Source: Chitinimonas sp. BJB300
GTDB taxonomy: Bacteria; Pseudomonadota; Gammaproteobacteria; Burkholderiales; Chitinimonadaceae
Length of the DNA: 52,109 nt
Assembly: GCF_002735695.1 (NCBI RefSeq)
Contig: NZ_PDZH01000012.1
Span: forward strand, 1-52,109
Direction: 5' to 3'
The notes below the pieces were generated by a model. That model worked only from the letters and a program-made list of their open reading frames with translations, was not told where the DNA came from and searched no databases. Every line of letters begins with the position of its first letter. Position 1 is the stretch's first letter. A program made the translations under genes and the position numbers. Below are positions 17,421 through 24,751 of this stretch, one piece after another.

Positions 17421-18835
17421 TGATCTGGTACTTCCAACGCTAGGCAAAGCTGGCGCAGTTGTGCAGCGCTCAAGCCATCGCCATAGGGAATCTCCTGCCT
17501 ATCCCCCATACTTTCCAATATCTGCAAACAGCGTGTGCGAGCACGAATGGCTTGGGAAACCTGCCCCAGGCGCGAGCAGATCTGGGCTTCCAGATAGGGG
17601 GCCAATACGAAATCTGGTTCCAGATAGCTCAGCTTTTTCAGCCGTTGAAGCGCGAGCGGATACTGGCCGGCGGCGTCATTGACCAGCGCCAGCAGCCAGT
17701 AAGGTGCGATGGCGAGGGGGTTGAGCTGTAGCGCTTGGAGGCAGCTTGCTTCAGCCTCGGCCAATTGGCCTTGGTCGGCTAACTGCTTGCCACGCTGCAG
17801 GCAACGCTCAAAAGCACTGGTGCTGTCCTGGATGTGGGTTGGTTCGACACGCAAGCGTTTGGGCGTTGGCCGTTGCTGGTGATGCTGGAGATGGTGGCGG
17901 CTGGCTGTCTTTACCGGTGAGGTAGAGGGGGGGCAGTGGGTATCGGTCTGGTAGCTGAAAGGGAGCTTGTGCCCCGGGAAGTCTGTCGATCTGATGGCAT
18001 AGGACAAACCCAATAGTTCGCCGACAAAACCAGCGTTATTGGCCAAGCCGGCTTCGGCAGCGGACAAGAGAAGGTAACCATTCGGCGTAAGACGGCTTTG
18101 TAGCTGCCGCAATATGTGTTGCACGGCTGCTGGCGTCAGATACATCAGTACATTGCGGCACAGGATCAGGTCGTAATTGCCACCATCGGCAAGCCGATAG
18201 TCTGGATCAGCCAGATTGTGCGTGGCGAAGCAGATGCGGTCGCGCCAAGCTTGCGCCAATTTCCAGCGTTGGCCGTCGGGAATGAAGTACTGTGCGCGCC
18301 AGGCCGGGTCACTCTGGCGAAATGCATATTCGTTGTAGCGGCCTGTCTTGGCATGGGCGATGAAGTTGGGATTGATGTCGGTAGCCAATAAATCCAGCTG
18401 CCAGTTAGCCAAGTCTGTACCCAATAGGACATCAAGGCACAACAATAAGGTATAGGCTTCTTCGCCAGTGCAACAGGCGGTATTCCAACATCTGAGGCGT
18501 AGGTCTCCTGCCTGTTTGCGCTGTTGCAACAAGGGCTGCAACAGTGTCTGGCCAATCGCACCTTGTGGTGTCAGATCACGCTGGAAATAGGTTTCACCCA
18601 CCACCAAGTAGGGCAGCAGTGGGGACAGTTGGGTGCCGGATTTGTCCATCAGACTCAGGGTGGGAATGGTCAGCCCATCCCGACGCGCTTGTTCCAGCGC
18701 CGCCACCAGGCGTGGCAGGCGGTCTTCCGAGAAATCCAGCCCCAGCACAGTCGCAATCCGCTCCACCAAAGCCGGCAGGGCTTGGGGAAGGGGGATTATC
18801 CGGTTGGGGGATTGGCGCCGATCAGTGATCTGCAT
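17417..18835 (-). CDS. cheR: CheR methyltransferase with C-terminal TPR region (WspC-like)
   Basis: SAM-dependent methylation of receptor glutamates. 472 residues from ATG 18835. The catalytic part spans about 15-270, with VGETYFQRD, the SAM site CWNTACCTGEEAYTLLL, NLADPDY and LILCRNVLMYL. A low-complexity linker (about 275-330) leads to TPR-like repeats (about 335-450, CLQRGKQLADQGQLAEAEAS, ALQLNPLAIAPYWLLA). CheR-TPR fusions are typical of Wsp and other alternative-function chemosensory clusters and match receptors without the CheR tether. The start overlaps the upstream cheW by 14 bp and the stop overlaps the next cheW. Confidence 0.93.
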   Translation of the reverse strand: MQITDRRQSPNRIIPLPQALPALVERIATVLGLDFSEDRLPRLVAALEQARRDGLTIPTLSLMDKSGTQLSPLLPYLVVGETYFQRDLTPQGAIGQTLLQPLLQQRKQAGDLRLRCWNTACCTGEEAYTLLLCLDVLLGTDLANWQLDLLATDINPNFIAHAKTGRYNEYAFRQSDPAWRAQYFIPDGQRWKLAQAWRDRICFATHNLADPDYRLADGGNYDLILCRNVLMYLTPAAVQHILRQLQSRLTPNGYLLLSAAEAGLANNAGFVGELLGLSYAIRSTDFPGHKLPFSYQTDTHCPPSTSPVKTASRHHLQHHQQRPTPKRLRVEPTHIQDSTSAFERCLQRGKQLADQGQLAEAEASCLQALQLNPLAIAPYWLLALVNDAAGQYPLALQRLKKLSYLEPDFVLAPYLEAQICSRLGQVSQAIRARTRCLQILESMGDRQEIPYGDGLSAAQLRQLCLALEVPDQ

Positions 18836-19286
18836 GTTGGGCCAGTGCGTGGTTTAGCGCTTGCTCATCGGCAGGGGAGAGAAAGGACTCGATGTCATGC
18901 AACAGATAGAGTCCCTGAGCGGTTTGCAATACACCACTCACGCCCGATTGGCAGTCTTGCAGGGTGCTGACTGCGTGCAGTTCGCTATCAAGGTGGCAAA
19001 CCGGCTCGGTGCGGTCTACCGGCAATAAGAGTTCACGCCGGCTGCTGCGCAGCCATATCCAATGCGACCAGATACCAAAAGGTTGTGGCGTCCAACCCAG
19101 CCGGGCGGACAAGTCGATAACAGGCACTACTTTGCCATGCAGTTGGCAGATGCCAGCCACGGAAGCAGGAGCCTGGGGTAAGGGCAGGGGAGAAAGCGCC
19201 GGGAGCACGCGCATTACCTGTTTCGCAGGCAATGCGAAGCGCAGGCCACGTAGATCGAACGGCAGTACGGTTTGTACAGCTGCCAC
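18822..19286 (-). CDS. cheW: CheW-type adaptor (first gene of the Wsp-like operon)
   Basis: Adaptor linking receptor and kinase. The chosen start is GTG 19286, 5 bases after a good GGAGG site; it gives about 154 residues beginning AAVQTVLPFDLRGLRFALPA. The open frame goes back to TTG 19346, which has no ribosome site. CheW landmarks: FALPAKQVMRVLPA, VAGICQLHGKVVPVIDLSA and LLPVDRTEPV. It is the promoter-proximal gene; its upstream region is shared with the divergent CHASE3 receptor at 19602. Confidence 0.88.
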   Translation of the reverse strand: MAAVQTVLPFDLRGLRFALPAKQVMRVLPALSPLPLPQAPASVAGICQLHGKVVPVIDLSARLGWTPQPFGIWSHWIWLRSSRRELLLPVDRTEPVCHLDSELHAVSTLQDCQSGVSGVLQTAQGLYLLHDIESFLSPADEQALNHALAQHADH

Positions 19287-19601
19287 GGTTTCCTCCCATA
19301 CGCAAGAACCGGCGTAATGAGTTAGCAGTCCCGAGAGCTTGCTCAAAGTCTATCGCTGGTGTCCTTAACCGGAAAGGCGCAACCCAGAAATCGGCATGTA
19401 CGTAGGTCATGGAGATTTCGAGCAGCACACGGGGGGCCCGTAAGGGACGTGCAGCGAGTCAATGAACAGGTTCTGACAATCCCTGCTGCTAACTTCAGCA
19501 TTTCATCCTAGATTAGGACATGAGCTGCGCGCCTGCTGCCTTGTTGATCAAGCTATTGCAGAAAAACAATTCCCGGGGTGCAAACGGGAGGAGGAACGCA
19601 A
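19287..19601. promoter_or_regulatory. Divergent promoter region between Wsp-like operon and CHASE3 receptor
   Basis: A gene-free stretch of 315 bp separates the minus-strand chemosensory operon from the plus-strand receptor, so it should hold at least two promoters. I could not pick convincing -35/-10 pairs. A strong GGGAGGAGG ribosome site at about 19586-19594 serves the receptor. GCTCAAAGTCT near 19341 resembles the arm of the MITE-like repeat, possibly by chance. Confidence 0.45.
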
Positions 19602-21341
19602 ATGTATTGGAGTGTGGGTAAGAAGATCGCCATGGGCTATCTGATGGCCCTGACTTCGTTGGTCTGCATCGGGGTGACTTCGTACCGCAGCCTGGATGGG
19701 CTTCTGGAGGCCACAAACTGGAAGGAACATACCTACAATGTGCTAGGGCACCTCGATAGTGTGACGTCTTTGCTCAAGGATGCCGAAACCGGGCAGCGGG
19801 GCTATTTGCTGACGGGACGGGACAAGTATCTCGACCCGTATCGACAGGCGGTGGAAAAGATAGACAGCGCATTTGTCACGTTACAGACGCTGATACGCGA
19901 CAATCCAGAACAGTTGCGGCGTTTACAAATCTTGCAGCGTGCAGTAGCCGACAAGTTGGCGGAGCTGCAGGAAACCATTGTCTTGCGACGCGAGAAGGGA
20001 TTGGACGAGGCGCTGGCCGTAGTGCTGACAGACCGTGGTAAGCAGTATATGGACGTCATCCGCGCAACGGTGAGTGAGATGGATGCTGAAGAGCGGCACC
20101 TGTTTCAATTACGCGATGCAGCACAGCGGCGCCAAGCAGGTTCTTCCATGGCGACCGTGGCGTATGGCATACCGGTAGCGATATTATTGGTGTTGGTAGT
20201 TGGGGTATTCATTACACGCGATATTTCTGGTGCTATCTCCGCTACGATCTCCGAATTGGCGCTGGCAGCCGGTCGAATTGCCATCGGCGATCTTTCCCCG
20301 AATCTATCCACCCGACCCCGTACGGATGAGCTCGGTAAGTTACGCAGTGCTTTTGCCGAAATGGCGGCTTCGTTGCGGGTCAAGGCTCAGGTAGCTACCT
20401 TGATTGCACGTGGCGACCTGCGCAACAAACCCGTACCGAAGTCGGAACAGGATGAACTGGGGTTGGCTTTTCAGAGTATGGTGGAAAACCTGCAGGCGAT
20501 GATGGCTGATTTACGCAAAGGCAATACGGTGATGGAAAGTGTGGTGGACACCGTGCGCCAGGGTTCCTGCCAGGTGACAGCTGCGGCAGATGAAACGGCG
20601 ACAGCAACGACCCAGCTGGCCACAACCGTTGCCGAACTACGCCAGACGACAGAGCTGACGTCACAAAGGATGACCGAGGTTTCACACAGTGCGACGAGTG
20701 CATCGGAGGTAGCGCAGACCGGGCAGGTGGCAGTCAAGGACACATCACAGGCCATGCAAGCCATCCAAGGCAGTATGGGTGTCGTGGCTGAGCGGATAGC
20801 CCAATTGACAGAGCGCAGCCTGGCAATCAGCGATGTCGTGAATGCCGTGAATGCCGTTGCCGAACAATCGGCCATATTGGCGGTGAACGCCAGTATTGAA
20901 GCCGCGCATGCCGACGAACACGGCAGTGGCTTCGCCGCAGTGGCGCAGGAGATGAAGAGCCTGGCTCTCCAGTCCAAGCAGGCAGTGGTCCAGGTACGCA
21001 CCATTCTTGTTGAAATCCAGCAGCTCATCAGCGCCTTGTTATCCGCCACCGAGCAAAGCAGCATGGCGGTGGAAAGCGGCGTTGAGCAGTCGGGCCTGGC
21101 GGGTGATGCATTGGCGCGCATGGCTGAGGTGGCGGCCCATAATGCGCAGGCGGCGCAACAGATTGCTGTGACAGCCATGCAGCAAGCCATTGGTGTACAG
21201 CAGATCACCGAGGTGGTGCAGCATCTGCGCCAAGGCAATTTGGATAACCTTGCCAGCATGCGCAATATGCAGCAAGCCACCCAGGACCTACAGCAAACCA
21301 GCCAGCAGCTGGGTGGCATCATCGGGCGCTTTGTGGTTTGA
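19602..21341 (+). CDS. Methyl-accepting chemotaxis receptor with CHASE3-type sensor
   Basis: Second membrane receptor of the locus, divergent from the Wsp-like operon and a likely alternative input. 579 residues from ATG 19602, preceded by GGAGGAACGCAA; an upstream GTG at 19578 lies before this ribosome site and is rejected. TM1 (about 8-28), a CHASE3 domain with the hallmark LKDAETGQRGYLLTGRDKYL (about 60-80), TM2 (about 187-207), HAMP, and a signalling domain with VNAVAEQSAILAVNASIEAA at the tip. There is no CheR-tethering pentapeptide at the C-terminus (GGIIGRFVV). It faces the endonuclease gene, with a MITE-like repeat between. Confidence 0.92.
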   Translation: MYWSVGKKIAMGYLMALTSLVCIGVTSYRSLDGLLEATNWKEHTYNVLGHLDSVTSLLKDAETGQRGYLLTGRDKYLDPYRQAVEKIDSAFVTLQTLIRDNPEQLRRLQILQRAVADKLAELQETIVLRREKGLDEALAVVLTDRGKQYMDVIRATVSEMDAEERHLFQLRDAAQRRQAGSSMATVAYGIPVAILLVLVVGVFITRDISGAISATISELALAAGRIAIGDLSPNLSTRPRTDELGKLRSAFAEMAASLRVKAQVATLIARGDLRNKPVPKSEQDELGLAFQSMVENLQAMMADLRKGNTVMESVVDTVRQGSCQVTAAADETATATTQLATTVAELRQTTELTSQRMTEVSHSATSASEVAQTGQVAVKDTSQAMQAIQGSMGVVAERIAQLTERSLAISDVVNAVNAVAEQSAILAVNASIEAAHADEHGSGFAAVAQEMKSLALQSKQAVVQVRTILVEIQQLISALLSATEQSSMAVESGVEQSGLAGDALARMAEVAAHNAQAAQQIAVTAMQQAIGVQQITEVVQHLRQGNLDNLASMRNMQQATQDLQQTSQQLGGIIGRFVV

Positions 21342-21371
21342 ATGGCATGCGGTAGCGGTAACTAGCCGTTA

Positions 21372-21501
21372 GAACCGGTTCAAAGTCTCGCGAGCTAAGG
21401 CAAAAGCAGCCGAAGAAGCGGAGTTTACAAGTGGTAAATGAGCATTCCGAGGGCGTTTTCAACGCCATATCGCCGACGCGCAGAAGACTTTGAGCAGGTT
21501 C
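21372..21501 (-). repeat. MITE-like repeat, copy 2 (inverted relative to copy 1)
   Basis: 130 bp related to 4990-5129 when read on the minus strand; the core GGCGTTGAAAACGCCCTCGG and the GCTCATTTACCACTTGTAAA stretch are nearly identical. Terminal arms here are GAACCGGTTCAAAGTCT and AGACTTTGAGCAGGTTC, imperfectly complementary. Again it sits between convergent genes. This copy is slightly shorter, missing bases near TTATCTTGCCC of copy 1. Confidence 0.75.
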
Positions 21502-21526
21502 TTACCGCATGCCAATTCCGGCTGCA

Positions 21527-22375
21527 TCAACTGCACTGTGACGATAGCGCTGCCGGTGTGCTCACATACTTGTTGCCCTCGCCTTGTAGGGCTGCAATGC
21601 GCTGGTCCCTTTCCGTTTCCCATTCATCAATCGGGTAAGTCTTGGCCCATGCGCACATCAGCTGCCTATCCTGTTTGCTGATCGATAAATCGTAGCGCTC
21701 GTGCATGTAGAAGAATACCCGGGCGATGCGGCCGCGCACTTCTTCCCGCGGCTGGGCGCGCTTTAGCTTGAAGTCCACCACGGTTTTGCATTCCCCGTAG
21801 ATTGGCGTTGGGTTGCGTTCCCAGGCGCTATAAGGAAAGTTGGAACGGTCGCCATTGACTTCGCCGATGGCGGGCACGAGATTGACCAGATCGCCCTCTG
21901 CCACCTGAAACACAGCGTCGTTTTCGCTGCAATTCTTCCGGCCGCCTTCCTGCCAACATTGTCGTTGGTGGCCGATGGTCCAGGCGGGCACGATGTGTTC
22001 CCACTCCAGGCGGCTTGCCCGGTTGGCGTTCTTGCGTGGGACATAGCCGCAGGAAGCCAAGTCGATGTCCTTGCCGCTGTAATCACAGCCGCAGTAAATG
22101 TCCTTTTGCAGCGGTCCGGTGAAAATATGGGGTAGAACTTTCTTTGCATTGGCGAAATTACGGTGGCCCACCACACTTTTTCCAGAGACGAGTTCTTTCT
22201 CACCCGTGTTTGACTGGGGCTTGGCAATGTCTTCCTCAGAAAATGTGCCGCTCTGTTTTTCCAGTTTGGCGAGCAGCTTGCTGCCTTCATTGAGTGCAAT
22301 GGATTCGAGTTTCTGGACGTCCCTGTCTGAACAGGCAGACAGCAGAAGTGTGATAACGATCAAGGGTATACGCAT
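21527..22375 (-). CDS. Endonuclease I-type nuclease, predicted lipoprotein
   Basis: Non-specific secreted/periplasmic nuclease of the endonuclease I (EndA/Vvn/Dns) family. From ATG 22375 it has 282 residues and begins with a lipoprotein signal ending in LLLSAC. A longer frame from 22432 would bury this signal. Family landmarks: VVGHRNFANAKKVLP, the Cys-rich YCGCDYSGKDIDLASCGYVP, RLEWEHIVPAW with the catalytic His, and EVNGDRSNFPYS with the metal-binding Asn. Cysteines in pairs suggest disulfides. A lipobox is unusual, since known members are mostly soluble exported enzymes. About 65 residues lie between lipobox and nuclease domain. Confidence 0.88.
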   Translation of the reverse strand: MRIPLIVITLLLSACSDRDVQKLESIALNEGSKLLAKLEKQSGTFSEEDIAKPQSNTGEKELVSGKSVVGHRNFANAKKVLPHIFTGPLQKDIYCGCDYSGKDIDLASCGYVPRKNANRASRLEWEHIVPAWTIGHQRQCWQEGGRKNCSENDAVFQVAEGDLVNLVPAIGEVNGDRSNFPYSAWERNPTPIYGECKTVVDFKLKRAQPREEVRGRIARVFFYMHERYDLSISKQDRQLMCAWAKTYPIDEWETERDQRIAALQGEGNKYVSTPAALSSQCS

Positions 22376-22802
22376 GGAAGAATAACTTTGCTTAGGAGTG
22401 GAGCAACGACGGACTTGCCGGATGGGTTGCATACGACGAGCGTTCGCCCAGCAGGCTGGACGGACGGCGATCTTACTTGGTGGATAGACGTTCCCGGAAA
22501 CAGGCCGGTTCCCGGTTATGCGTTACGGAAGCTTCGATTTTGTTTGCTGTGATGCACACGAGAAGATGAATTAAGCGCTAGGCCTTTGAAAACTATTGTG
22601 ATTTGCGCCAATAGCCGCATTGCGATCAATTCCATTAGCATTGCGTTAATGGGTTAAAAATCCGTTTTCCTATCAGTCAATCCATCTAGCTAGCAGCCAA
22701 GGTGCTTTATGTGCGTTGGCCTATGGGGATATTTGCTATTGCGTGGTGAATTGGCTTTTTGATTTGACGAGATCGAAATAAATCGTAAAAAAGATAGTGT
22801 AT
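22376..22802. promoter_or_regulatory. Divergent intergenic region, nuclease / lipoprotein
   Basis: 427 bp between the minus-strand nuclease and the plus-strand lipoprotein; both promoters should be here. The part from about 22560 to 22800 becomes AT-rich. No operator, RNA gene or repeat was recognised. Confidence 0.4.
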
Positions 22803-23447
22803 ATGCATAGAAAACAAGTAGCACAATTGGGTAAATGCCTCACCGCGACCGCATTGGCAGCAGGCATATGGGGATGTGGTGGGGATAATTCTAGTCCGGC
22901 AACAACGCAGTTTGTAACACCACCAACGACTACGACGGTACCCGTAGATGTCGGCATTCCGCCGGTTAGGATGGCATGTCCGGCGAATTACAAAGAAAGA
23001 AACTTGAGCGTAAATATAATTACCGAGCTGCAGTCGTTACCCCTTAAAAATGCCCATTTTGATTTCAGCAACCGTCATTTCGCTTCGATCAATCTGTGTT
23101 TTGGCGTAGCGCCAGAGGCTATTGTGGATGGCAATGTCTACATGTTGAGCGAAACATTGGAGTTGTTGGCGTTGGAATGGGATACGGCACCCAAAAAAGT
23201 GGAAACCGAATTCACAAAATTGGAAAACCGAAAGCTAGTGATGCGGTTTCCTTTGGCTAAAGTACCGGCAGGAACCAGCAGCGCTGATATGGAAAGCAAG
23301 ATCACCATTTTTCGCTTGAATCCTGAAATCAAACTACTTGTGGCCCAAGAGAGGACAAGTATTGAATTTGATGAAAAGAAGGGTGAAGGTACGGTGAGTG
23401 TGTCACCGAATGAGTCTGGTCGTTTTGTGGTGGCTTATAAACCTTGA
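22803..23447 (+). CDS. Predicted lipoprotein of unknown function
   Basis: 214 residues from ATG 22803 (a GTG two codons earlier is also possible). The N-terminus has a lipoprotein signal ending in AAGIWGCGG, followed by a low-complexity Thr/Pro/Val linker (TTQFVTPPTTTTVPVDVG) that could span from the membrane to a folded domain. The rest, about 60-214, looks like an all-beta exported domain (for example ALEWDTAPKKVETEFTKLEN, GEGTVSVSPNESGRFVVAY). No family was recognised. It is monocistronic and followed by an intrinsic terminator. Confidence 0.75.
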   Translation: MHRKQVAQLGKCLTATALAAGIWGCGGDNSSPATTQFVTPPTTTTVPVDVGIPPVRMACPANYKERNLSVNIITELQSLPLKNAHFDFSNRHFASINLCFGVAPEAIVDGNVYMLSETLELLALEWDTAPKKVETEFTKLENRKLVMRFPLAKVPAGTSSADMESKITIFRLNPEIKLLVAQERTSIEFDEKKGEGTVSVSPNESGRFVVAYKP

Positions 23448-23492
23448 TGTTGCTGTAGCTGTTGGTCAAGGCATAATGCAACGCATGTAATT

Positions 23493-23521
23493 AAAACACC
23501 AGCCTTGGCCTGTGTTTTTTT
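23493..23521 (+). terminator. Rho-independent terminator after the lipoprotein gene
   Basis: AAAACACCAG pairs with CTGTGTTTT across a short loop, with one bulged base, and runs straight into a T tract on the plus strand. It lies 46 bp after the lipoprotein stop. The A-rich left arm could also serve the convergent minus-strand gene that ends at 23555. Confidence 0.6.
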
Positions 23522-23554
23522 GACCCTATAAACATGTGCTATTGGTGAATAACA

Positions 23555-24283
23555 TTACTGCGGAATATAAAAGTACGAATTGTATTTTCCACTGTCTCTA
23601 AGTGCTTTTAAACCTTTATTGAAGGAGGTAAGTAGTTTTTTGCTATCGGTTTTGCTTTTTGTAAGAATAAGATGATAAGTCACAACATTATATGCTCTTG
23701 GGTGATGGGTAATCTGGCTGACTTCTGCTGGTGTGAAATTCTGCTGAAGCGTCGCATAACCTACATTCATTTCTGAGGGAAATATATCAAATCGGCCTGC
23801 AAGTAGTTTTTTGAAATTGTCGACATCGTTATCAGCACGTTGTACCTGAATGGCAGGGTTTTTCTCGAACTCATAGCTATAACCTAGTGTGCCGCCTACC
23901 CGAACAGGGACCAGATCGTCAAAAGTCGTCCAATTAAACGAGAAGCTCTTTAAGTGGAAGAAAACAGACTTGCCTTCAAAAATCGGGTCGCTGAAGTGGA
24001 ATTTTTCGGCACGCTCTTTCTCGTAGGTCCAGACGACTGAACCATCAAACTTGCCGTTTTCTGCCTCCAGATAAGCACGCTTCCACGGCCTGAAGACATA
24101 CTGGACTTTTATGCCGGCATGTGCGAAAGCATCGGTGATGATATGGGAGGCAATGCCATAGTATTTCAAATGCTCGGACAGATAAGGTGGCCACTCTCCA
24201 TTTGTCAGTGTGACGTCTGCGGCTGCCATGAAGCTTTGCAGTAGAAAGACAATAGCCAGGACTTCAATCCGTATGCGGCGCAT
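23555..24283 (-). CDS. Periplasmic solute-binding protein, family 3 type
   Basis: Exported protein of the amino-acid-type (SBP_bac_3) binding fold. 242 residues from ATG 24283, with GAGGAAAG upstream as ribosome site. The signal peptide ends near MAAA-DVTLTNGEWPPYLSE. The fold is visible in NGEWPPYLSE (ligand-pocket start), AGIKVQYVFRPWKRAYLEAE, GKFDGSVVWTYEKERAEKFH, VRVGGTLGYSYE and AGRFDIFPSEMNVG. No permease or ATPase gene is adjacent, so it may be an orphan binding or sensory protein rather than a transporter part. Confidence 0.85.
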   Translation of the reverse strand: MRRIRIEVLAIVFLLQSFMAAADVTLTNGEWPPYLSEHLKYYGIASHIITDAFAHAGIKVQYVFRPWKRAYLEAENGKFDGSVVWTYEKERAEKFHFSDPIFEGKSVFFHLKSFSFNWTTFDDLVPVRVGGTLGYSYEFEKNPAIQVQRADNDVDNFKKLLAGRFDIFPSEMNVGYATLQQNFTPAEVSQITHHPRAYNVVTYHLILTKSKTDSKKLLTSFNKGLKALRDSGKYNSYFYIPQ

Positions 24284-24751
24284 GGTCTTTCCTCAAAGAC
24301 GGTCATACCGTTTTAAAACATAGCATCTGGCGGAGCAAAAGCTTAGTGCGCGGCATAGGCTGTTGACTATCGGGCGATAGCAAGCTTTCGCGGTAGAGAC
24401 CAGACGGTGACAGCATTCAGCCCTGGTTATCACTGAAACTAAATGAATTGACAGCTTAGGAAAATGGAAAATAAGGTAATTAACAAACACACGACCCATT
24501 GTGATGCCATACTGTCTTTCTTCTTGCCCAGTGTTATTTACTGCTTTTGCAGTTTGATTAAAATCCCATGTGTAGTTAGTAAATTGCATTTACATGACAA
24601 TAAGTTATGTGTGTCTGCTACGCAGATAATCATTTTCGTATTAAAACGGAGTTATTGAAGTTCCATATAAACATAATAATGTCCTTGATTGGTAATGTAT
24701 TGTCGCAATTCAGTATGACGAATACTGTTAGCTCTACTAAAATCCATATTA
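24284..24751. other. AT-rich intergenic region upstream of the toxin-like gene
   Basis: 468 bp without a recognised gene. It becomes markedly AT-rich from about 24430 on, unlike the flanking chemosensory and flagellar DNA, and leads into the toxin-like gene, which shares this composition. Promoters for both divergent genes are expected here. Short open frames on both strands have no family features. Confidence 0.4.

Noticed and set aside
20471-21322. 283-codon minus-strand frame inside the CHASE3 receptor
   Set aside because: Ala/Ser/Cys-rich shadow of the repetitive receptor signalling domain.
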